64,000 nt of DNA from Argopecten irradians (taxonomy: Eukaryota; Mollusca; Bivalvia; Pectinida; Pectinidae): the NCBI RefSeq assembly GCF_041381155.1, contig NC_091142.1:31733528-31797527 (forward strand), read 5' to 3'. Numbering within the stretch: position 1 is the stretch's first letter; each line of letters begins with the position of its first letter. The notes beneath the pieces are model-generated. The model ran no database searches. It was not told the DNA's origin and worked only from the letters and a program-made list of their open reading frames with translations. Of this stretch, positions 55,636 to 64,000 are shown in pieces. Made by a program: the position numbers and the translations under genes.

Positions 55636-58378
55636 TTAGGTCATCCTGACCGAATGACCTATTGTCATCGTGTTTCGTCCGTCGTGCGCCGTGCGTAAGA
55701 CTATTTATACAAAAGCCTACTCCTCCTTTGATGGATTTCATCCATATTTGGTCTGAAGCATTATTAGGGAAGGACAATCATATTTTATATAAATGAGCCT
55801 AGTCCGACCCCTAGGGGCTGAGGGGTGGGGCACCAAAAGGGCAAATTTTCTTATTTTAAGCTTTAAAATCCTACTCCTCCTTCATCCTTGGATGGATTTC
55901 ATCCATATTTGGTGTGAAACTTCATTGGGGAAGGACAATCATATTTTATATAAATGAGCTTGGTCCGACCCCTAGGGTCAGAGGGGCAGGGCCTCAAAGG
56001 GCAAATTTTCTTAATTTTAGCTTTAAAATCCTACTCCTCCTTCATCCTTCGATGGATTTCATCCATATTTGGTTTGAAACATCATTGGGGAAGGACAATC
56101 ATATTTTATATAAATGAGCCTGGTCCGACCCCTAGGGGCTGAGGAGTGGGGCCTCAAAAGGGCAAATTTTCTTAATTTTAGCTTTAAAATCCTACTCCTC
56201 CTTCATCCTTGGATGGATTTCATCCATATTTGGTGTGAAACTTCATTAGGGAAGGACAATCATATTTTATATAAATGAGCCTGGTCCGACCCCTAGGGTC
56301 AGAGGGGCGGGGCCACAAAAGGGCAAATTTTCTTAATTTTAGCTTTAAAATCCTACTCCTCCTTCATCCTTGGATGGATTTCATCCATATTTAGTGTGAA
56401 ACATCATTAGGTAAGGACATTCATATTTTATATATTTGAGATAGGTGTGACCCCTAGGGGCTGAGGGGTGGGGCCCCAAAAGGGCGAATTTTCTTATTTT
56501 AAGCTTTAAAATCCTACTCCTCCTTCATCCTTGGATGGATTTCATCCATATTTGGTGTGAAACATTATTGATGAAGGACAATCATATTTTATATAAATGA
56601 GCCTGGTCCGACCCCTAGGGGCTGAATGGTGGGGCCTCAAAAGGGCAAATTTTCTTAATTTTAGCTTTAAAAACCTACTCCTACTTCATCCTTGGATGGA
56701 TTTCATCCATATTTGGTGTGAAACATCATTTGGGATGGACAATCATATTTTATATAAATGAGCCTGGTCCGACCCCTAGGGGCTGAGGGGTAGGGCCCCA
56801 AAAAGGCAAATTTTCTTAATTTTAGCTTTAAAATCCTACTTCTCCTTCATCCTTGGATGGATTTCATCCATATTTGGTGTGAAACATTATTTGGGACGGA
56901 CAATCATATTTTATATAAATGAGCGTGGTCCAACCCCTAGGGGCTGAGGGGTGGGGCCCCCAAAGGGCAAATTTTCTTAATTTTAGCTTTAAAATCCTAC
57001 TCCTCCTTCATCCTTGGATGGATTTCATCCATATTTGATGTGAAACATCATTGGGGACGGACAATGATATTTGATATAAATGAGCCTGGTCCAACCCCTA
57101 GGGGCTAAGAGGTGGGGCCCCAAATGGGGAAATTTTCTTAATTTTAGCTTTAAAATCCTTCTCCTTCATCCTTGGATGGATTTCATCCATATTTGTTGTG
57201 AAACATCATTGGGGAAGGACAATCATATTACAAATGAGCCTGGTCCGACCCCTAGGGGCTGAGGGGTGGGGCCCCAAATTGGGAAATTTTCTTAATTTTT
57301 ACTTTAAAGTCCTACTGCTCCTCCATCCTTGGATGAATTTTATCCATATTTGGTGTGAAGCATCATTGGGGAAACACAATTATATTTTATATAAATGAGT
57401 CTGGTCTGAACCCTAGGAACTGAGGGGTGGGGCCCCAAAAGGGCAAATTTTCTTAATTTTAGCTGGCTCACTTCCTGTTTTAAGGTTTAATTCTCCGATC
57501 TCAATGAAAATTGGTCTATAGGGGTTTTAATTGATGCCGAACAACATGCAAACATTTTCGTAAAGACTTTGGTATTCCAAGATGGCCGCTGGCCCACTTC
57601 CTGTTTTAAGGTTTCAGTCTCCGATCTCAATGAAAATTGGTCTATAGGGGTTTTAATTGATGCCGAACAACATGCAAACATTTTCGTAAAGATTTTGGTA
57701 TTCCAAGATGGCCGCTGGCCCACTTCCTGTTTTAAGGTTTCAGTCTCCGATCTCAATGAAAATTGGTCTATAGGGGTTTTAATTGATGCTGAACAACATG
57801 CAAACATTTTCGTAAAGATTTTGGTATTCCAAGATGGCCGCTGGCCCACTTCCTGTTTTAAGGTTTCAGTCTCCGATCTCAATGAAAATTGGTCTATAGG
57901 GGTTTTAATTGATGCCGAACAACATGCAAACATTTTCGTAAAGATTTTGGTATTCCAAGATGGCCGCTGACCCACTTCCTGTTTTAAGGTTTCAGTCTCC
58001 GATCTCAATGAAAATTGGTCTATAGGGGTTTTAATTGATTCAGAAGGGGGAACTTTTGGTAAGGACAATCATATTTTATAAAGGACCGAGGTAAGACCCA
58101 TGGGGATAGTATGACCGAGGTCCAAAATGGGAGCTTTGCTGAAATGGCTTTAAAATCTGACTCCTCCTTATATTAATCCTTGAATGGGTTTCGACCATAT
58201 TTGGATGAAGGGCTACCAAGTTTGTTCAATAAATGACATTTACCTTTTTCAGAAACTTACATATTCAACTAAGGAGTTCCTTGTATTGTTTATATTAATC
58301 GTTTACCAATACTTTATACTGTGACTTTGTTGTTTTGTGCCATGAGTCAGATGACCGTTAAGGCCCATGGGTCTCTTG
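55636..58378 (+). mobile_element. Helentron-like element, family F, 2.7 kb with two tandem arrays
   Basis: 5' TTAGGTCATCCTGAC folds with GAATGACCTA and is followed by CGTCCGTCGTGCGCCGTGCG. The 3' side has GTCAGATGACC (a near inverted copy), the hairpin AAGGCCC-AT-GGGTCT and the terminus CTTG at 58378. The interior has about eleven units of 161 bp (landmark GATGGATTTCATCCATATTT at 55730, 55891, 56051, 56212, 56373, 56534, 56695 and on). It then changes abruptly near 57463 to an unrelated 126-bp array, and returns near 58040 to its own 3' sequence. Confidence 0.75.
57465..58035 (+). repeat. 126-bp tandem array, homogeneous copies
   Basis: About four and a half nearly identical units of the repeat also found at 46133-47465, embedded in the family F element. 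The open frames on both strands (up to 193 codons) are a by-product of the 126-bp period. Confidence 0.8.
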
Positions 58379-58679
58379 TTTTTTGACGTAAAGCTGGAGT
58401 GGAACAGTTTAATATTGCAAAAACAATTATGAAATTTTTATGTCCATAAAATAGAGAAATCACTGATTCTGTTGATATAAATATATTGCTTCTACGACGA
58501 ATATAAAGGTTAATTTGATGTCTTCAAACTTGGACGATGACGTTAACAAAGTCATATCGGTACAAATGTACCGATGTGAACGGGGAGGTGTTAACAATAG
58601 TAGCTCTGTCAATTTCTATCTAACAAGGTTTAAATATATATACTCTTATGAGATAAAATATTATGACGTCGTTAAGAAC

Positions 58680-61263
58680 AAAACTCTGAGTATATTACTA
58701 AACATTGTCCAACTGACTTAAAATTCAGACCTATATTCGGTGGATCTAATAGCGTTACACAACGTCTAAGTCATTTTTTAGATATCATTTTAAAACCACT
58801 TTGTCCTACAGTACCGAGTTTTGTTAAAAACGATTTTGACTTTTTAACAAGGTTACCAAAAAAGGTTGTACCAGGTAGCAAATTGATTTCGTTTTACAAA
58901 CATTCCTACCGAACTTGGTTTAAAAGCAGTCAATTTTTGGCTAGAAAAACACCCTGCTTTAATTCACAATCGAGTAAGTAAAAACCTTATTTTGGAAGCT
59001 TTGAAAATAGTTTTGAATAGAAATGTGTTTTATTTTGATAATTCATATTATCGGCAATGTAAAGGTACAGCGATGGGGACAAAGGTTGCCCCTACGTATG
59101 CTACTTTGGTTCTTGGTTACCTAAAGGAAATGCTTTACAGAAACATCGGGAAAATAGACAAAGAACAAGCTGATTATTTAAGAAGGAATTTCATCAGATT
59201 TTTAGACGATTGTTTTATAATCTGGCAATCAGATAAAGATGTAAATACATAATTTCAAGAACTTAATAAGCTACATCCTGATATACAGTATCCAATGGAT
59301 TCTAGTACAGTAAAACTACCGTTTTTGGATATATCTATACATATTAAAAATGGTGAAAACACTACTGACTTGTAGCACAAGATAAGACAATAATTATTAA
59401 GGAGGTTGATAAGGGTGGCGCTGTTGTTGTCATGGATACTGACTACTATGCTAAACAGATTAGGAAAATGTTATCCAAAACGAAGAATTTTATAACGAAT
59501 GTAATTCTGAACAGGATGAGATGACTTTTAAACAAATTGTAAACTTGGTTAACAGAGAAGGCGGTGAACTTCTTAACGAGGAAATAGATTACTTAACAAA
59601 TTTTTCATTTAAAACTAGTTACTTTTATGGTTTACCGAAGATTCATAAAAGCAGTCAAATTGCTAATGCTATAAAAGAACAAAACTCTGAGTATATTACT
59701 ATACATTGTCCAACTGACTTAAAATTCAGACCTATAGTCGGTGGATCTAATAGCGTTACACAACGTCTTTTAAGTCATTTTTTAGATATCATTTTAAAAC
59801 CACTTTTCCTACAGTACCGAGTTTTGTTAAAGACGATTTTGACTTTTTAACAAGGTTACCAAAAAAGGTTGTACCAGGTAGCAAATTGATTTCGATTGAT
59901 GTGGTTAGTTTATATACAAACATTCCTACCGAACTTGGTTTAAAAGCAGTCAATTTTTGGCTAGAAAAACACCCTGCTTTAATTCACAATCGAGTAAGTA
60001 AAAACTTTATTTTGGAAGCTTTGAAAATAGTTTTGAATAGAAATGTGTTTTATTTTGATAATTCATATTATCGGCAATGTAAAGGTACAGCGATGGGGAC
60101 AAAGGTTGCCCCTACGTATGCTACTTTGGTTCTTGGTTACCTAGAGGAAATGCTTTACACAAACATCGGGAAAATAGACAATGAGCAAGCTGATTATTTA
60201 AGAAGGAATTTCATCAGATTTTTAGACGATTGTTTTATAATCTGGCAATCAGATAAAGATGTAAATACATAATTTCAAGAACTTAATAAGCTACATCCTG
60301 ATATACAGTACACAATGGATTCTAGTACAGTAAAACTACCGTTTTTGGATATATCTGTACATATTAAAAATGGTGAAAACACTACTGACTAGTATTGTAA
60401 GCCGACGGATTCGCATAACTATCTTGATTTTTATTCAAATCATGCAAGGCATGTAAAGCTAAATATCCCCTTTAATTTAGCGTCCCCTAATCACAATCGT
60501 AAGTGATAAAACTAATTTAGTTAAACGCTTAGATAATTTAGTCTTTTATCTGCGCAAACAGCATTATCCACAAGAAGTTAAAGATTATGGAGTTGAAAGA
60601 GCAAAAAAAGAAGGACCTATTCATTTAAGGAAACCGGATAAAGTGGAATCCAAAAGCAATATAATACCTTTTGTCAGTACTTTTAATCCAAACAACTACA
60701 ATATTTTTCCAATTGCAAAAGGTTGTGAAGATTACATGAAAAATAGCGACAGAATGAAATTGATTTTATCTAACAAGAAAATAATAAATTGCAAGCGTCA
60801 ACCTAAGAACCTTAAACGTATTTTATGTGCGTCAAAATTTGATTCGAAAATTCAAGATACTTCTGTCACTAAATGTTGCAAAACATGTGATATTATAGAG
60901 TGTAAAAATTATACATTCAAAAATGGTTTTAATTTCAAAATTAAAACTAATATGAATTGTACATCCAAAAATGTCATATACGCACTTATTTGTAGCAAAT
61001 GCTTAGATTTTTATATTGGTCAGACAGGAATGGAATTGAGAAAGAGAGTTACATTACACCGACAACAAACCAAAACAGACCATCTCAGATATTTAACAGT
61101 AAACGAACATTGTCATATGTGTGCTAATGATAACTTTTTTATTTTACCAATATATCAAATGTCTAATTCAGATCTTTTAAAAAGAGAAAATAAAGAAATG
61201 TATTTCATTCAACTTATGAAACCCGTGTTAAATTCAGAACGGGACAAAGGAACTTCATATTAG
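58680..61263 (+). pseudogene. Penelope-like element (RT and GIY-YIG), partly duplicated
   Basis: Penelope-like elements encode a reverse transcriptase with a C-terminal GIY-YIG endonuclease. Seen: IDVVSLYTNIP (catalytic motif A), CKGTAMGTKVAPTYA and RFLDDCFIIW (catalytic DD); then a cysteine cluster CCKTCDIIEC and a GIY-YIG domain with VIYALICSKCLDFYIGQTG, ending at 61263. A 5'-truncated copy (58680-59376) precedes the longer one (59377-61263); their shared 0.7 kb (59690-60387 in the second) is very similar. Lesions: copy 1 lacks about 20 bp at motif A, copy 2 has a 1-nt shift near 59806 and one near 59470, and both have a stop after DVNT. Direct partial copies are typical of this class. 58379-58679 has no recognised feature. 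Confidence 0.85.
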
Positions 61264-61399
61264 TTTTTATTTTGTCCTCATGTTTTTATTAGTTTCTTCC
61301 AGAACAATTCACAATATCTTTATGTACCATGTCATGACGTAATCTTACTATGACGTCATTGTACTATGACGTCATGTTTTACAAATAAAATAATTCAAA

Positions 61400-61436
61400 C
61401 CCCTGAAGACCGGCATGAGCCGAGAAAGCGCTAGGG
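61400..61436 (+). ncRNA. Hammerhead-ribozyme-like motif in the Penelope 3' region
   Basis: CTGAAGA (61403-61409) fits the CUGANGA core. The stem CGGC-ATGA-GCCG follows, then GAAA (61424-61427), a minimal GC/GC stem III and TA before GGG (61434-61436), which can pair with CCC at 61400-61402. Penelope-like elements are known to carry hammerheads with very short stem III. There is one C-A mismatch next to the core and stem I is weak, so activity is uncertain. Confidence 0.5.
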
Positions 61437-61955
61437 ATGAAAAAACTGTTTTATAGTTGTGTTTTCTTTTTATGTATATGGAAACCATCACATGGACACG
61501 GTTCTTTTTTACTTATACTCTTATGTATATATTTGTATGTAAATTAAAGTTTTTGTTCAGTAATTTACATGTATGTAGTATACACCATTATATGTTTCAC
61601 TGATTAATCATTCCATGGTTCAATTGTTTAATATTCATTCGTATTGATTTTCCTATCATTATATACCAGTTTATTATATGCACTAGTCATCATTTCCAAT
61701 ACTTCTGAAATAAGAAGGATGTGTGTATCTGATTCAATAGTTTCGTTGCAATAAATTGTCATTCAATGTTTGTAAAATATTTTGTAGTACATATGATATT
61801 CAAACTTTTAGCATTGACAAATGTACGTACAAATTCCAATTATGAAATCAATATTTACAAATTATAATTATTTAGAAACAAGTGTTTTGTTATTCTGAAT
61901 AGACCAAATACTGATAATACACTGACAAAGTATATATATTTTATCTGTACAGATA
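61437..61955. other. AT-rich spacer
   Basis: May include the end of the Penelope element. No gene or repeat recognised. Confidence 0.45.
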
Positions 61956-61959
61956 AGTA

Positions 61960-62720
61960 CCCCTTTTTACACGGTCTGTAAACAGTTCAGCTACAAAGTC
62001 ATGACTGTAAAAGTCTTTTAATCTATGAAACATTCTCTGTTGCCAAAATTCTCCATTGAGGGTATACTCTGTACAACCCTTCCGTTTTTAGTCCAGATGA
62101 CAAAATCAACCCAGAACAATCCTAATACAGTCATTTGACCTATGACCTGGTAGTAATACTGGTGAATTTCTTACAAACACAGTTGTCCACCAAAAAATTG
62201 AGAGCAAAATGAGGTGTTCTCTGCACAATCTATTGGCGCTTTAAGTCGCAATTTTTCTCCCTACGGTCCATAAGGACATTTTATTTTTAAACCGCCAGTT
62301 CTACTGATTGAACAAGTGACAAGGCCATTAACACTAGCCCCGAAAAAGGGGTAATTCTACTGACCAATAATCCCATATCTTGCATTTCCAACACTGGCCC
62401 ACAGCTGTCCATATGATGTTTCATGTATACCCTTCGGGCTGTATTTTCATACCTCCTTCCATGTTGCAATGATGGTATATAATCTGGTACTTGGTTGTAA
62501 TCTCTTGTTAAACGGATAAGATTATCAGAGGAGGTGTTGACTCTCGCCGACAAACCATGACAAACGTAGATGCAGTGACCAAAGTTGACCTCATGAGTAT
62601 CAAATTTTTGTTTCTTTCTTGTCCCCGTGTTGCATGATTGACTCGGTTTATTTGGTCTTCTGTAATGTACATGTTAATGGTAAATTTTCGGAAAACTCTG
62701 ACGCACAGGTGGTGAAACAT
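61960..62720 (-). pseudogene. YqaJ-type exonuclease (viral recombinase fold) pseudogene
   Basis: Three segments in successive frames. About 62680-62545 has ITEDQINRVNHATRGQE and TLVTASTF. About 62545-62300 has YIPSLQHGRRYENTARRVYM, with the conserved Glu and Tyr of the nuclease N-terminal part, and MGLLVSRITPFSG. About 62175-62030 has YYYQVIGQMTVLGLFWVDFV, the Q-x-Q-like end of the fold. YqaJ nucleases are lambda-exonuclease relatives, common in invertebrate genomes where some belong to DNA transposons such as ISL2EU. The segment with the central catalytic Asp and E-x-K is degraded. A SINE lies 66 bp upstream. Confidence 0.65.
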
Positions 62721-62785
62721 CTACAGAGTCAGTATACATGAAGTTTGGTTGTAACATACTAAAATATCTATATTAGCAGATGTTT

Positions 62786-63320
62786 TTTTTTGTTTGTTTG
62801 TTTGATTAATTAACGTCCTATTAACAGCTATGGTCATGTAAGGACGGCCTCCCATGTATGCGGTGTGTTGCGTGTATGTTGTGCGAGGTGCGTGTTTTGG
62901 GAGACTGCGGTATATTCATGTTGTGTCTTCTTGTATAGTGGAACTGTTGCCCTTTTTATAGTGCTATATCACTGAAGCATGCCGCCGAAGACACCAAGCA
63001 ACACACCCCACCCGGTCACACTATACTGACAACGGGCAAACCAGTCGTCCCACTCCCTGTATGCTGAACGCTAAGCAGGAGCAGAAACTACCACTTTTAT
63101 AGACTTTGGTGTGTCTCGGCCAGGGGACAGAACCGAGAGCCTTCCTCACAGGGGCGAACGCTCAACTCAAGGCCAAAAGTGAGGCGGTGCCAAGGGAGGC
63201 ATTAGGAAAGATAAAGTCAGTTAGGAAGAAGAGAAAAGATAAGATCCTAAATTTAGTCGCCTTTTACGATCATGCAATAGGGGCAGCAGGTACAATTCTA
63301 ACGCCCTACCTGCAGGGCCG
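62786..63320 (-). repeat. SINE-A, full-length, 12-bp target duplication
   Basis: Flanked by TAGCAGATGTTT at 62774-62785 and 63321-63332. Its 5' end reads CGGCCCTGCAGGTAGGG. The best reference copy in the window. Confidence 0.9.
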
Positions 63321-63415
63321 TAGCAGATGTTTCACACATAGTACGATATAGAACAGATTTAGGAGCAATCTTTTCAGAATATCCTTAATAAAAATTGCCT
63401 TGGTCATTATAAGGT

Positions 63416-63908
63416 TTGTTCGTTTGTTTGATAAATTAACGTCCTATTAACAGCTATGGTCATGTAAGGATAGCCTACCATGTATGCGGTGTGTTGCGTG
63501 TGTGAAGTGCGAGGTGCGTGTTTTGGAAGACTGCGGTATATTCATGTCGTGTCTTCTTGTATAGTGGAACTTTTGCCCTTTTTATAGTGCTATATCACTG
63601 AAGCATGCCGCCGAAGACGTCAAGCAACACACCCCAACCGGTCACATTATACTGACAACAGGCGAAACAGTCGTCCTACTCCATGTATGCTGAGCAGAAA
63701 CTACCACTTTTATAGACTTTGGTGTGTCTCGGCTAGGGGACAGAACCCAGAGCCTTCCTCACAGGGTCGAACGCCCAACTCAGGGCCAAAAGTGAGGCGG
63801 TTCCAAAGGAGGAATTAGAAAAGATAAAGTCTTCAGGAAGAAAAGATAAGATCCTAAAACTATCCACCTCTTACGATCATGCAATAGGGGCAGCAGGTAC
63901 AATTCTAA
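63416..63908 (-). repeat. SINE-A, slightly 5'-truncated
   Basis: Tail at 63416-63440, head stops at ACAATTCTAACG (63908). Diverged relative to the neighbouring full-length copy. The last 90 bp of the window show no feature. Confidence 0.75.
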
Positions 63909-64000
63909 CGAAGGACCAGCCTGGTACACATTTGGATATGGCTTAACAGATGGTACACATCTGGATAATTGTAAACTTAATATCAGCAAGGCGTTAAGGA

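Noticed and set aside
57487..58068. 193-codon minus-strand and 133-codon plus-strand frames
   Set aside because: Same 126-bp array; both strands are open at once and the repeats are nucleotide-identical, not protein-like.
63106..63351. Recurrent ~70-codon frame (starts MVCLGQGTEPRAFLTGANAQ) also seen at 13728, 14343, 16943, 28417, 31584 and 43177
   Set aside because: It is the antisense reading of SINE-A. It recurs because the SINE recurs, has no family resemblance, and is broken in many copies.

Overview
The window looks like a piece of a lophotrochozoan nuclear genome, most likely a bivalve mollusc. It is AT-rich, genes are split by GT-AG introns, and it is crowded with mollusc-style repeats: a ~525-bp SINE ending in CAAACAAAC, Helentron-like elements ending in CTTG with internal tandem arrays, and a Penelope retroelement. 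I had no alignment tools, so family names rest on motifs read by eye.

Layout. 1-1657: the end of a Helentron-like element and SINE pieces around a fragment of a tyrosine recombinase. 1658-13599: an apparent 11.9-kb DNA transposon with terminal inverted repeats. It is inserted in a SINE and flanked by a target-site duplication. It carries two convergent, decayed multi-exon genes: a RecQ-family helicase (+) and a DUF6589 protein with an N-terminal ZAD-like zinc finger (-). 13600-22300: nested SINEs, a broken zinc-finger gene, an internally deleted Ty3/Gypsy element, a LINE ORF1 relic and a CCHC zinc-knuckle relic. 22928-26020: a tRNA-like sequence and two Helentron-like elements. 26230-26917: a second RecQ-like fragment (-). 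29104-36924: the one apparently intact host gene (+), an SRCR-TSP1-transmembrane receptor with a tyrosine-rich tail, whose introns are full of repeats. 36925-47470: repeats only (Helentron-like, TTAA MITEs, a 45-bp minisatellite, a fold-back element, a 378-bp tandem duplication, a 126-bp array). 48507-54973: a six-exon piggyBac-derived gene (-), broken by a SINE and by a Helentron-like element. 55636-58378: a 2.7-kb Helentron-like element with two unrelated tandem arrays. 58680-61440: a Penelope-like element (RT plus GIY-YIG) with an internal direct repeat and a hammerhead-like motif. 61960-62720: a YqaJ exonuclease pseudogene (-). 62786-63908: two SINEs.

How it fits together. Little here is host coding capacity: one receptor gene, perhaps one isolated first exon, and the relic of a piggyBac-derived gene. 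The main novelty is the 1658-13599 element, which pairs a RecQ-type helicase with a DUF6589 protein between inverted repeats. Each gene begins within about 200 bp of its own terminus. The second strong signal is that Helentron-like families with unrelated bodies share one terminal design. One copy sits inside a coding exon and shows insertion between T residues with no target duplication.
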